A stretch of 60,000 bases of DNA from the NCBI GenBank assembly GCA_030704615.1, contig CM060733.1, positions 75,556,907-75,616,906 of the forward strand, written 5' to 3'. Every line of letters starts with the position of its first letter. The first letter of the stretch is position 1. The position numbers and the translations under genes are program-made. Under the pieces are notes generated by a model. The model did no database searches, was not told the origin of the DNA, and saw nothing but the letters and a program-made list of their open reading frames with translations. Shown here in pieces: positions 1 through 10,131 of the stretch. Origin of the DNA: Takakia lepidozioides. Lineage: Eukaryota; Streptophyta; Takakiopsida; Takakiales; Takakiaceae.

Positions 1-49
1 AAAGCATAACGAGAATTTGCAGAACAACATAGAACAAGATTCTGCATAC

Positions 50-314
50 CTGTCCCACAGACGAGGTCGAGCACTGTGCCCTCCACGTCAGTGCATGTCT
101 CCATAATTGTCTGAATGAAGGCAGGGCTCCGAGTCCGTGAATACCGCAGGGGTTCCGTTGAAGTGAGGCTATGAGGGAGAAGTTTCGTGGGAACATTGTT
201 GAACAGGACGTCGTAATCGATGGGGTTGCAGTTTGGGTCAACCAACAATCTCTCCTTCCGGAAAGCAAAGGTGGAGTTCTCCTTCATAAAGCAGTATGCA
301 TCGAACTGCTTTGT
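50..314 (-). CDS. Exon of a possible N4/N6-type DNA methyltransferase
   Basis: One open minus-strand stretch lies between a good acceptor (pyrimidine-poor but ending tatgcag at 315) and a donor (GTATGC at 49-44). It reads about 88 residues. It begins TKQFDAYCFMKEN, and its end carries FIQTIMETC followed by VLDLVCGTG. The last stretch resembles motif I (the S-adenosylmethionine-binding FxGxG loop) of beta-class adenine/cytosine-N4 methyltransferases, which is normally preceded by a helix of this kind. The catalytic DPPY-type motif is not in this exon, and the next exons lie beyond the window start, so the enzyme call rests on one motif. The upstream intron holds a copy of the 18-bp palindrome (346-363), linking this gene to the palindrome-bearing units at 4.7-23 kb. 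It could be an unrelated protein with a chance GTG loop. Confidence 0.4.
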
Positions 315-345
315 CTGCATACACAGTGGGGAACGATTAGAAATC

Positions 346-363
346 GAATGCGGCACCGCATTT
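346..363. repeat. Single copy of the 18-bp palindrome, intronic
   Basis: GAATGCGGCACCGCATTT matches the palindrome of the arrays at 8.8-9.95 kb and 20.3-21.7 kb with one changed end base. It lies about 30 bases upstream of the splice acceptor of the methyltransferase-like exon, so it is intronic if that exon is real. Confidence 0.85.
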
Positions 364-369
364 CAAAAC

Positions 370-630
370 ACTCGTCCGCCATCGCCCTCTTCCAGAGAAA
401 AAAAACACGCACGATATCGTGCTGTGTCTAGGGCAGAGAGACACTTAAAGGAAAACCACCCGCAATTTCATCCACCATCCGGTATGGATGGTATCAGACC
501 AGGATGAAAAATGGGCATTCAATAGGTTTAAATCAAAGGAGCATAAACCTAAAATGCATTGAAATGCATATCTGCCTATAAATCATCCAGTTATGGTTAT
601 AACAGAAATTTCATTCAGTATGGATGAAAC
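370..630. other. Non-coding stretch, nothing recognised
   Basis: The sequence is AT-rich downstream of 490. No reading frame with family resemblance is seen. A run of adenines lies at 399-406. Probably intron or upstream sequence of the minus-strand gene at 50-314, giving way to repeat debris. Confidence 0.4.
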
Positions 631-631
631 C

Positions 632-1203
632 TTAAAAATTGGGATTAAAAATATATAGTATTTCCAAAATAAGTATTATGGAAAAAAATTGATAATCCCA
701 AACAAGTAGTTGGAGAGAGGGAGAGAGAGGGAGAGAGAGGGAGAGAGAGAGAGAGTCACCGGGGAAGGTGGTCATCATGGTACTCCAAGACACCACATCT
801 TGTTCAGCCATGTTGTTGAACACTCCCTTTGCATCCTTGCTACACCTACATTTGGCATACATATTGTCCACTAGGGGAGTGTTCAAATGACATCTGGTAC
901 ATTTGCAGCTTTGACGATGCAACCATAGACCTTTTGCCCTTTTCCAGGGCTGCCAGGCTTGCACACGCATTGCAAACACATACACACGTTATGTGGTCGG
1001 GCTTCAGTATCCCTTCCCTCATAATTTGCTCATAGGTCTCCAAAGCCTCCATCCCACGCCCCTGTTGTGCATACCCTGCAAACATCGCACTCCATGACAC
1101 CACATCTCGTTCAGCCATAGTGTTGAACACTCCCTTTGCATCCTTGATGCACCCACATTTGACATACATGTCCACCAAGGCAGGGGCAGTGTTCAAAATG
1201 ACA
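632..1203 (-). pseudogene. PPR (PLS-class) pseudogene fragment
   Basis: Minus-strand reading frames spell PPR repeats: NTAPALVDMYVKCGCI, then DAKGVFNTMAERDVVSWSAM, AGYAQQGRGMEALETYEQ, and KPDHIT followed by CNACASLAALEKGK. This is the S, P, L order of a PLS-class protein, a family of organelle RNA-binding and editing factors. After the L motif the frame is lost, and a second degraded S motif (MYAKCRCSKDAKGVFNNM) follows in another frame at about 780-860. Only two to three motifs remain of the ten or more usual in the family, and there is no transit peptide or E/DYW end. A (GA)n run follows the last motif. This is a non-functional fragment. It is joined at 1,204 to a repeat also found at 14.8 kb. 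Confidence 0.85.
711..755. repeat. (GA)n microsatellite
   Basis: GAGAGAGAGG-type purine run directly after the PPR fragment. Simple repeat, read from the sequence. Confidence 0.95.
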
Positions 1204-1870
1204 TCTGGTAATCTGACAGGTATTCACATTTTGCCTTGGTTGTCCCACCATTGACTGGGGTCAGAAAAGTATTCATTCCAAAGCTTCTCCTCATCTCTGT
1301 TACCTCTTTTGGATACTTTCCTGTTGTCACATTGGCAATATCATATCAAAGTCACTCCAAACTATCCCAGGTTCACTAAACCAACTAACTTGCAGAATTC
1401 AACATGGAAATTTCGGGCCGATTCTGATAAGAGGGAAAAACAGGGTGAAATGTGTTGAAAAACGTGCTTTCATTAGCAGACCATTTTCTCATTAGCAGAT
1501 TTCTTGTAGCTATTGATCCACGGGGAATCAGAACTAATCTTGTGTTTGAAATCCGGCCCTCTTGGATGAACCTGGACCTCTATCCCTGGTCCTTTAGCTA
1601 CCCCTGTCTGTGTACAAATCATGAATACTTGCTGCTAGCAGCTCACACTGACGGCGTGAAGTTCTTCCAGCAAACCCCAACCCTAATTATTACAATAGTT
1701 CTAATTCTAAATTGCATCTACTTCTCTCTAGTGTAGTCCAACATGCATTCACCTTTTTGTCTCCATTGTCTCGCCATTGACTGGGGTCGGAAAAGTGTTC
1801 ATTCCAAAGCTTCTCCTCATCTCTATTGCCTGTTTTTGGATACTTTCATGCTGCCAAACAGAGCAAAACA
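1204..1870 (-). repeat. Interspersed repeat family R1, two partial copies
   Basis: Minus-strand copy of a family also present at 3,620-3,800, 14,811-14,940, 23,690-24,250, 52,270-53,070 and 56,140-56,860. Shared landmarks are the CCCAGTCAATGGTGGGACAA block, the GAGGAGAAG...GGAATGAATACTTTTCTGA block and the AACAGGGTGAAATGTGTTGA block. A second partial copy starts again near 1,740. The family has no recognised protein. In better copies one frame stays open (VWVQIHPRGP, SYKKPAWVDGQL, FFNTFHPVFPSYQN), suggesting decayed coding sequence of unknown kind. Its edge at 1,204 abuts PPR sequence at the same point as at 14.94 kb. Confidence 0.75.
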
Positions 1871-2295
1871 GGCTGAAATAGGTCAAAGAAGAAGGTATCC
1901 TCACCACATTGTCCTTTATCTTGTATCATGACCCATAGAGGATTTGACCGACCATCAGCCCAAAAGGACCCCTTGTGTGTGCTGCTTGTATCTGTAGTCA
2001 GGTATGTTGGATTGGTATGTGAGATCGAACCACCACGGTGCAGCTGAGCAGGCAGAGATTGAAACACGGCCTTCTAAGACCAAGCTGACTCTCCCAAGAA
2101 CGGCGAGCGTCTCCTCGTCTCGTCTCTCTCCCAAAAACGGCGAGCTCACAAGAATATTGGGATCTTCTCCTCGTCTCCTCTCTTCCTCCTCTTCTCCTTC
2201 CTGCATCATTTGCTCAAGAGTAGGAAGGTCTGCAAAGCCTCCATCCCACGCCCCTGCATATCCTGCGATCATCGCGTTCCATGACACAACATCAA
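1871..2295 (-). repeat. Interspersed repeat family R2 with attached PPR remnant
   Basis: Minus-strand copy of a second family, also on the plus strand at 48,719-48,955 and 54,112-54,295. Shared landmarks are CATGACCCAT, ACAAGCAGCA-CACAAGAGG and the CAGCTGCACCGTGGTGGTTC block. It is followed toward 2,290 by a short PPR remnant reading SWNAMIAGYAGAWDGGFAD and LEQMMQEG. The copy at 48.7 kb is also followed by PPR sequence, so R2 and PPR fragments travel together. Confidence 0.65.
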
Positions 2296-2329
2296 ATAGA
2301 TGGTGAAACGCAGGAGACGAAAAAGCCTA

Positions 2330-3061
2330 AGTCCCAGTCCGGTGTAAAGTTCGGCGGTGTAATCTTAAACCGTTAGATCTTAAACAATCTAGACCGTTAG
2401 ATCCTGTAAAATCTAACGATTCAAAATAATTTCCATCACATGATCTAACCTTGTACAACCACGTATTTTAATCTCATATATCTTGCGATCCTTGTTCAGC
2501 CACGTCCATCCAGGTCCAATTTATTGAACAGATATCAAATCGACACACCGTATAGGCGGATGGATGAACCCATCCATTGAATGAATTCATTAATGTGTAT
2601 GCCTTTTAAATGACATGTGTAGTGATGTAGTCATATATATAGAGTTATGAAACAATTTGCAGTAAGGGACTCATAAGTTTACATGCCATGTCATCGATGG
2701 ATAAACTCATCCAATGGATGAATACATTCATGTATGTGCTTTCAAAATGACACGTGTAGGGATGTCGTCGTATAAATAGAGCTGTAAAACCATCTTCAGT
2801 CATGGAGTCACAAGATTCCATGAAACGTCGTCCACGTCTAGTCAAACATATCACACTAGTCATAAAACCATCCTTGTCATCATGGTCAACAATGTTTGAC
2901 CAATGCTCCCTAATTTTCCGGAGTCATGTAGTGATATCCATTACTATAAAGTGATAAAACTATGACTGCAACGCATTTCAGTGCTCTGTAGTCGTATACC
3001 TAGTGCCGTTTTTATGACTCCGCCAAATCCGTAGTCCTAAAAACGCTCATCTCTTGTAGCG
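2330..3061. mobile_element. Non-autonomous DNA element debris with CACTA-like end
   Basis: AT-rich non-coding DNA with repeated agtcat/atgact words and short inverted motifs. It ends at 3,036-3,061 with CCTAAAAACGCTCATCTCTT followed by GTAG. The same terminal sequence (AAAACGCTCATCTGTTGTAG) ends the element at 4,737, where TGTAGTG is complete; its complement CACTACA is the hallmark of plant CACTA (EnSpm) termini. Here the last bases are TGTAGCG, so this end is mutated. No transposase lies inside. The opposite end was not found. Confidence 0.45.
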
Positions 3062-3551
3062 ATCTTGGATATTCCGGACGGAGAGCCTGTGGAAGGACTG
3101 CAAGCTTTGCCATCTTGGAACAGGTTCTCCGAGGACTTTTGGAAGAAAGGATTCGGGCTCGCCCGCATGGTGTTGGACGACAGAGGCTGTGTGGTTGTCC
3201 TGGCGAGCAGAGGAAAAAACACGCAGACAGGAATTGCGAAGTGGACCCGCAAGAGCGCCGTCCCAATTCTGACTGGATAAGGCCCTGGGATACATACCAT
3301 AGCCCTGCATCTACTTATGGAAGTACAATCAGTTCAGCTTGTGCTTTTAGGAACATACAAGTCCTTTAAAGCTGTAATAGGGAATTGTTTTCATCAAAGC
3401 TCTCACTCTTAGGCCTGCTGGAATGGTTTTCTCAAAGACCCGTTGAGCTTACAACATACTTGTTTAAGCTATTTAAACCCAAGAATTACCAAGCCAGATT
3501 ACGAACTGTATTCTTAAGCTCCCCCAAGGGTTTGGGAATGTGACATGGTAA

Positions 3552-3552
<1 letters not shown>

Positions 3553-3595
<43 letters not shown>
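3553..3595. repeat. (CT)n microsatellite
   Basis: About 43 bases of alternating CT, flanked by TTTTTCC. Simple repeat. Confidence 0.95.
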
Positions 3596-3598
<3 letters not shown>

Positions 3599-3619
3599 CC
3601 TCCTCTGATACATGATACA

Positions 3620-3800
3620 TATATACATGATTTGTGCAGAGGCATGGATAGCTGAAGGAGCAGGGATAGAGTGCATGGGTCCAGATTCATCCAAGAGGGC
3701 CGGATTTCAATCTCCAGATTACATATGATTCCCTATGGAAGGATAGCTACAAGAAACCTGCATGGATAGATGATCAATTGGTTGGTCTTGAGCTGAAGAG
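3620..3800 (+). repeat. R1 repeat fragment, plus strand
   Basis: Carries the R1 block GATTTGTGCAGAGGCATGG, ATAGCTGAAGGAGCAGGG, GTCCAGATTCATCCAAGAGG and CTACAAGAAACCTGCATGG. The reading frame seen in the 23.9 and 56.3 kb copies is broken here. Truncated on both sides. Confidence 0.75.
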
Positions 3801-4737
3801 CACGACCCCTGCAGGGATGTCTCTCCATCTGTAGATCTTTTAGGAAGTGGAAGGCTAGGCCTAGGGCCCAGCTTTCTTATGACATTGTTAGCTGATTTTC
3901 AGTTCTTCTCCTTAGCTCGGTGCCTTTCTGTTTCCAAGTTATGGCAGTAGTTTCTGGCTGCAGTCTCTTTTCCTGCTAGACTCTTTAGCTCTATGCAGAC
4001 CCCCTTCTTTGCTTGCCTTCCTTCTTACTACTCTTTCTTGTCTTGGTACACGAAGCTGTGTCTTCTTCTTTCAGCCTCTATGGCACTCTATCCAGAGGTT
4101 ATTTTTCCTCTTTGTATCCAAGGACATTTTATGTCCATTACCTATAAAGTGCTAGAGGCCACTGTCCCCCACTGTCCCTCTTTGTTAACAAAAATAAAAA
4201 AAATAAAAAAAGACAACAATGGCTTCCATTCTATTTTCCTAGAAACCTAATGAGAATTTAAATCAATTAATAATCTAAATATTATAATTGTATGATTTAA
4301 TTTATTAAATTAAAATATTATTAAAAAACCTCTTTAGTCATGAAGTTATATACTCATGACTACATCATGGCAACGTGGCATTATATGATACAATATTCTT
4401 TCCCATGTGTGGGTCATATATGTTGTCCATGTGGACACGTGTCACATCCGGAGTGCTACATATGTCTCTCTGACGCCTCTCCAATGGAGTTATACTTTGT
4501 AGACATGTAGTCATATAGTTAGTCATATATAAATCATATACTTGTGACTACATCCTCTCTACAGCATGATTCTAGGTGCCACGCACGCAGTCACGGCTAT
4601 GACTTGCAAAACGCAGTCCTAAAGACTAGTCGCTATGACAGGGCTTTTTTCACTGCAGAGTGATATAGTCATGAACGCATATAGGACTGAAAAAATAGTC
4701 ATATGTGCAGTCATAAAAACGCTCATCTGTTGTAGTG
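3801..4737. mobile_element. Non-coding transposon debris ending in a CACTA-like terminus
   Basis: The stretch has no supported gene. At 4,189-4,212 an A-rich tail (AAAATAAAAAAAATAAAAAA) suggests the end of a retroposed sequence. From 4,250 to 4,737 the DNA is AT-rich with repeated ATAGTCATAT words and GGACACGTGTC at about 4,433. It ends CATCTGTTGTAGTG at 4,737, the complement of a CACTAC-type terminus. Subterminal short repeats are typical of CACTA elements. The matching left terminus is not evident, so it may be truncated. Confidence 0.5.
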
Positions 4738-5673
4738 GATGATCATATCGCAAGACTACTCGGTGGCATTTCCGCCCCTCCTACAATCCTTGTCTGCACA
4801 CACCCTCTCAAAGAACGAGACCATCTTCAGAAACCCTGGGGTGTCGGAAGGCTCTTCGGCAGCCGCCTTCTTCGGTGCTCTGCCCTTCAGACCCTCCATG
4901 GTCTTCATGTATGCCAACTTGGCTGCCCGTCCATCCAAAGCCGCCAAGAAACTCTCATTTACACACTGGACTATTGTATCGGGATCCACTTTCGGCCTCT
5001 TCATTTCCACTGGCTCGAAAGGGTGCCCCCCCGGGGGGTTGAAGAGTGCTTTCTTTGCCGAGCCTGTTCTTGTCCCTCTCGTGACAACGGTGGGCACAGG
5101 GGATTTCGGCTGCGTTTCGGGGGGTGGGCTGGTTGCAAAGTCTCCATCGGAGTCCTCTTCGTCACCTCTCTTCCTGCTCTATCTGTTTCTGCTTCTTCGT
5201 TTTCTTGGGTGTCACAATTGCTGCTCCTTGCTGGCGAGTCCTCTTCTTCGACCCCTTCTGTTGAGCTTGCACAGCTGCATCCACCGTCTTTTGTGCCATC
5301 TCAGCTGCCTTTCTGGATTGTTCCAGAGCAGCAGCTTCATTTGCCGACTCTGGCCCAGCAGGGACACGTCTTTCCTTTCTCTTCTCTTCTGCTTTCGCGT
5401 GCAGATCTTTCTCAGACTCGTCAACAATTCCGCCAGACATGTCCAGGTACCACGGGCATCCAACGAGATGCGCGGCATGCCATTGTTTTTGCATCTCGGG
5501 TGTGTAGACACAGCTTGGGCCCGCCACGGTCCAAGCCATGAAGAACAGGGGCTCTTGAGCCAGGGCCCCTGTCTGAAGAAGCACGTATTTCATATACCTG
5601 CAAGGCAGTCAGCATGCGTGAGCAAAAGTTGAGACCAACGTACTCGCAGAGTGCAACAGAAAACATAAAATGC

Positions 5674-5691
5674 GAATGCGGTGCCGCATTT
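5674..5691. repeat. 18-bp palindrome copy in a gene A intron
   Basis: GAATGCGGTGCCGCATTT lies between the donor GTTTGTC at about 5,706 and the acceptor near 5,601, that is, inside an intron of gene A. Confidence 0.85.
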
Positions 5692-6864
5692 CCCAGACAA
5701 ACCTCATAACCAGGCTTTGCATACAAGGGCAGCTGGGCTTCACCTGGAAACAATTCGCATTGCAGCTTTTCCTGCTCCCTCCTGATGTGTAAACTCCACG
5801 CTCCTTCTTGCTGTCTGTAGCTCCCTGGTGAAGAGGTTGTCCTTATACGCACATCTGAAACGTGTCACGTAGTCTTCCAATGTCTGTGTTCCATCCCATT
5901 TGACGTACAAGCCGAACGAATTTGTATGCATTACGACTTGCTCCTTCGCATTTGTCATTACCTGCGATTCCCACATGCATTGTCACGTAGCAGTTTAGGG
6001 AATTCATTTCAGAAAAGCAAATCTGGGGAAGTACCTTGAATTACCTGGAACCACCAAGTCATGCGGTTGAGCCACACATCCACTGCAGGGTCGGAAACTT
6101 CGAGTGGAAAAGACCACATTGTCCTTATACTCTCCAATGCATTCCAGATCGACAGCCACCGTGTCTGCCATTTCCGATCCAATGTCAGGAGCAGGAAGAA
6201 GAGTGGCTATTGCTAGGAAGGAACTTCAGTGCATTGAAACCTCACCTTGTCTTTTGCCTCAACACATGTCGTTGAGAGGTGATGCAGTTTCTCCAACTGC
6301 ATGGTCGAGTGTTTTGCAATCTCGGGGATGAAGTCCTTTCCAAGTGTCGGATCTGCAATTGCCACCAGCTTCACAAGCTTTGACTTGTATTTTGTTCTCG
6401 TCTCGACCCCGGCTTCCTTCAAGTGCTCAGTCAATGACTGCAACGTTTTGACCTGCCCCTCACTTTCCATGAAGAAGCGTTTGGCATGGGCCAAATCTAG
6501 CTTGATTTTTGACTGCCAACAAAAACATGCAGAAGCGTTACATTCGATTCATGTGGAAAGATTACTGAAAATTAGGGAAGGATGAGCAGAGGGAAATGGG
6601 AGGACAACTTACTTCGTATATCACCTCCACCATTCCATCCATAGTGAGACGATACCATGTCCGGTCAGTTTTTGCCACGGATTTTTGAATGAGCTCGGGC
6701 TCCAGCATTTCCGCAAACATGTGCGGATCAGTGAGACCAGTTTTCCTCACCCTATACAGCATATGTGCCATGTGGGTATGCACGTACGCATTTTCAGTGA
6801 CCCTGCAAGGCACACTCTCCAGTTCAGTCCACGGAAGCATGGAAACAAAACAGATTGGAAACCG

Positions 6865-6882
6865 AAATGCGGCACCGCATTT
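6865..6882. repeat. 18-bp palindrome copy in a second gene A intron
   Basis: AAATGCGGCACCGCATTT lies between the donor at 6,913 and the acceptor near 6,806, again within an intron and not in coding sequence. Confidence 0.9.
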
Positions 6883-8531
6883 CGAACGTGCTTGGGAGGG
6901 TATGAGTATCTTACTTGTTGAGGTCCGCCATGGAATTCTTGAGCAGGGAGGAGTCTGCCGCCTTCACCTTGAGGATGACACACTCCACCATGTAATGCCA
7001 GCCAATGTGCTTGGCATGGTTCTGCTTGATGTACTCCCACCAGGTAAGAAGGCGGTGATTCCCGTCCCACACAAAGAACATTTTACTCGACATATGGCCG
7101 AAGTCTGGATCACCCTTCAGCGTTGCCTCAAATTCGTCGTTGCGAGTGTGCCCGTGGGTATCCCATGTTGACAATTCATCTGCAGTGGGTCCACAAGTTT
7201 CGCCGTCATCATTCTCAATGGAAACGTAGAAGGTTGGCGAACCTAGACGGTACTCTTCTCGAAATGCGAACTTGAGCTTATCCACATCTCCGGGAAGTGC
7301 CTGCCTGACGATGGGAAGGGAGACCATGCGATAGAGTGGGATTCGAAGAGTCCGCTGGAATACCCTGCTGCCCAGAACTTTGCCAATGCTACTGTGTGTC
7401 TCCTCCAACATTGTATCCGCTGCACTTTGGAATTCCTCCGGAGACATTTCTATAGGTGGCGGTACGGGCTGAGCAGCTAGAGCATTCCCAACTGGAGCTG
7501 CACTCTGGGGAATCTTTGCGGGCAATTCTGCAAATCCTCCGGGCCTGCAGTATTATGAAGATCTTCCTCAACGGTGGTCAGGTCTTGCTACGAACGTTGA
7601 GCGGTAGCACCCTCCTCCGGTAACAGATCGACGAAATTGGTCGATCCCATTGCCTTCGCTGCAGCAGAGACGACCCCAACATCACCAGGCTGGAAATCAA
7701 GCAGGAACTGGGCTTCAGCTCGTGGAATCGGTTTTGCGGGAGACTGCTCCGCCCTCCCCCTGATTGCCTTGTGCTTCCTCATTCTTGCAGGTGAAGGTGT
7801 CTGCTGCAATTGAATCTGCCCTGTACCCTTCTGCTTCATTCACGTGGGTGGGGGGGAAACGGCCTGGTCTGGTTCAGAAACCAGTTGAAGGACGGGCTGC
7901 TTCTTCTTCGTCTTTGCTGGAGAAGGGCCCAACCCCTGCTGGCGATTCTCCATGACCTTCGAACGCGAGTCGCTCTCTGGGGCTTTGAACTGCAAAGACT
8001 TGCCCTTCGAAGCCGCGTCCTTGAAACGCACAAGGCTAGGCCCGGCAGGAAGACCCGTGCTCATGGATCGGCTGGGTGTGCGTGCTGCAGCTAGCTCCAC
8101 GGACTCTTCCTGCGGCTCTTCGGATTCCTGCGATCCCTCCAGCACGTCCACCTTTCCGGTTAGGCATGCAAACATCTTCTGTATTCAAGTCTCCTAGCAT
8201 ACAGTCTAAGAATTGCAGAAGAAAAATGAGGGGGGGTTTCGGTGCTCGATCAGCTGCGCGCATCCCAATAGCACGGAGCTCTCACTGGTGGCTGGGTTGC
8301 CTGCGTGGCCTGCTCCTGCGAGATGGCAATCTCCTCCTGTAGACACATCTGTTTCCTCCCCTTCGGCATTGGCCTACGTCCGAAGTACAATTTTCGGAGC
8401 TTGCGACGATGTCTCTTCTCTGGTGCACGAACTCCCTCCCTCTCAGGTTCGAGCATAAGAAGAACAGAGACAGGGAAAAGGGGCGAAGAGTGCAGATGGA
8501 AAGGGCGCAAGAGGGGTGACTGAGTAGACAT

Positions 8532-8807
8532 GACAAAAGAAGATGAAACGGCGGTGATGCACCACTTGGGTTCGAAAGGCTTGGACGAAAGTGTCTCCTC
8601 GTGGACTATGCGTCATTACAAAATTTGAATCGTCAAGGGTACGCCTGCCGTCCGAAAAACAAACATCATTAACCAACGGTCAGGCCGCGCCGCCTCCTGC
8701 CACTTCAGTCACATAGAGTGCAGACATGTGCCGCAATTCCGTTAGTCCACGTGTTCACATATCATGGCATTTCCATCCCAGTGTCTGATGAGTTTGAGTG
8801 AAAATGC
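8532..8807. promoter_or_regulatory. Upstream region of gene A, before array 1
   Basis: No gene is supported. It is the 5' side of minus-strand gene A and leads into the palindrome array. No clear TATA box is called. Confidence 0.3.
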
Positions 8808-9951
8808 AAATGCGGCGCCGCATTTCCGTTAAGTACCATCCCGAAGCTACACATACCGTACTTGTTGGACGAAAATGCGGTGCCGCATTTCCGTCCCACA
8901 GATCCATGCCTGAGATACAAAAGGGAAATGCGGCGCCGCATTTCTGTTCTGGAATGTCGGAAGGTGCGACTCGGACGAAAATGCGGTGCCGCATTTCAGT
9001 TCCGGTGGTTCACGATTTTCAGTCAGAACGGAAATGCGGTACCGCATTTCCGTTCTTGAGAGTATGAAGGTCTCCCCCGGACGGAAATGTGGTGCCGCAT
9101 TTCCGTCCCACAGCTCCATGCAACAGATACAAAACGGAAATGCGGCGCCGCATTTCCGTTCTGGAATGTCGGAAGGTGCGACTCGGATGGAAATGCGGTG
9201 CCGCATTTCAGTTCCGGTGGTTCACGATTTTCAGTCAGAACGGAAATGCGGTACCGCATTTCCGTTCTTGAGAGTATGAAGGTCTCCCCCGGACGGAAAT
9301 GTGGTGCCGCATTTCCGTCCCACAGCTCCATGCAACAGATACAAAACGGAAATGCGGCGCCGCATTTCCATTCTGGAATGTCGGAAGGTGCGACTCGGAC
9401 GGAAGTGCGGTGCCGCATTTCAGTTCCGGTGGTTCACGATTTTCAGTCAGAACGGAAATGCGGTACCGCATTTCCGTTCTGGAGAGAATGAAGGTCTCCC
9501 CCGGACGGAAATGCGGTGCCGCATTTCTGTCGCACTGGTGCATGACTAAGATGCAAAATGGAAATGCGGCGCCGTATTTCCGTCCAACAGCAATCGAAAG
9601 TAGCACACCGGACGGAAATGCGGAACCTCATTTCCGTCCACTGGATTCCATTGAAAGAGACCGGACGGAAATTTGTCACCGCATTTCCGATCCTGCCTAT
9701 CCAAAGTGTCATAGTCGATGAAAATGCGCTGTCGCAATTATTTTCTACCGTGTGTTCCTAGTCCCGTTGGACCTAAATGCGATACCGCATTTCCGTTCCA
9801 CTATGGGCCTGCTTTTACAGTGGACTGAAATGTGGTACCGCATTTCCGTTGCACCAGTATTTTTGTTTCTCTGTTGACGGAAATGCGGTGCCGCATTCCC
9901 GATAACAATCAACGAGAGGATGATGTCGAACTGAGATGCGGGACCGCATTC
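8808..9951. repeat. Palindrome array 1: 22 units of an 18-bp palindrome, 53-bp period
   Basis: The core AAATGCGG(NN)CCGCATTT starts at 8,808, 8,873, 8,926, 8,979, 9,032, 9,085, 9,138, 9,191, 9,244, 9,297, 9,350, 9,403, 9,456, 9,509, 9,562, 9,616, 9,669, 9,722, 9,775, 9,828, 9,881 and 9,934. After the first gap (65) every interval is 53 except one of 54. Spacers of about 35 bases differ from each other, except that 8,926-9,560 contains a four-unit block repeated about every 212 bases. In that block the centre pair cycles GC, TG, TA, TG. The last units are degenerate. The array fills the space between divergent genes A and B. Because 53 is not a multiple of three, it is not coding. It resembles an array of dimeric protein-binding sites. 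Confidence 0.95.
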
Positions 9952-10131
9952 CCATTCAGCCATGTGCAATGGGTTGCATTGTTCCGAAACAACACAATTG
10001 CGGCCTGTCTTAATGAGCACAACTTGGTTGTCTAACCGTTTTAACTAACAATCCTGGCACTTGTCAGTGCGAACGTTCATGTCTGCACCGCGAATACTGG
10101 TTGATCCACCCTCAGGAGAAACTGTTAGGAG

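Larger units (their letters stand above)
4756..8531 (-). pseudogene. Gene A: multi-exon gene with ParB-like 'DGNHR' domain (decayed)
   Basis: Minus-strand multi-exon gene read from about 8,531 to the stop at 4,756. Exons run roughly: 8,531-8,250 (basic), 8,175-7,588, 7,548-6,914, about 6,806-6,615, about 6,514-6,245, 5,970-5,707 and 5,600-4,756. Introns have GT-AG ends, for example GTAAGA at 6,913 and GTGAGG at 6,244. The exon at 7,525-6,911 holds IPLYRMVSLPIV, then FVWDGNHRLLTWW and WHYMVECVILKV. This matches the ParB/sulfiredoxin-like fold, where the G-x-H-R motif is the nucleotide-binding or nuclease signature. Later exons encode a helical stretch, then AEEKRKERR, an Ala/Gln/Lys-rich coiled coil and a basic tail (KKTKKQKQ) suited to nuclear DNA binding. 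Damage: a TGA between 7,842 and 7,840 and a frameshift near 5,165. It diverges from gene B across palindrome array 1. Function unknown; an accessory DNA-binding protein of the element is plausible. Confidence 0.6.

Noticed and set aside
4735-5632. Long plus-strand frames of 268 and 297 residues
   Set aside because: They are shadows of the gene A final exons on the minus strand, which show coherent coiled-coil and basic sequence and splice sites.
8755-9761. Long overlapping frames on both strands reading repeated KCGAAFPF / NAAPHFRP / RISV words
   Set aside because: They come from the palindrome array. The palindrome lacks stops in all frames, and 53 is not a multiple of three, so the same words appear in every frame. 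Not a protein.
8808-9951. A true prokaryotic CRISPR array
   Set aside because: The repeat-spacer layout is similar, but there are no cas genes, some spacers are reused in blocks, and the surroundings are clearly plant transposons.
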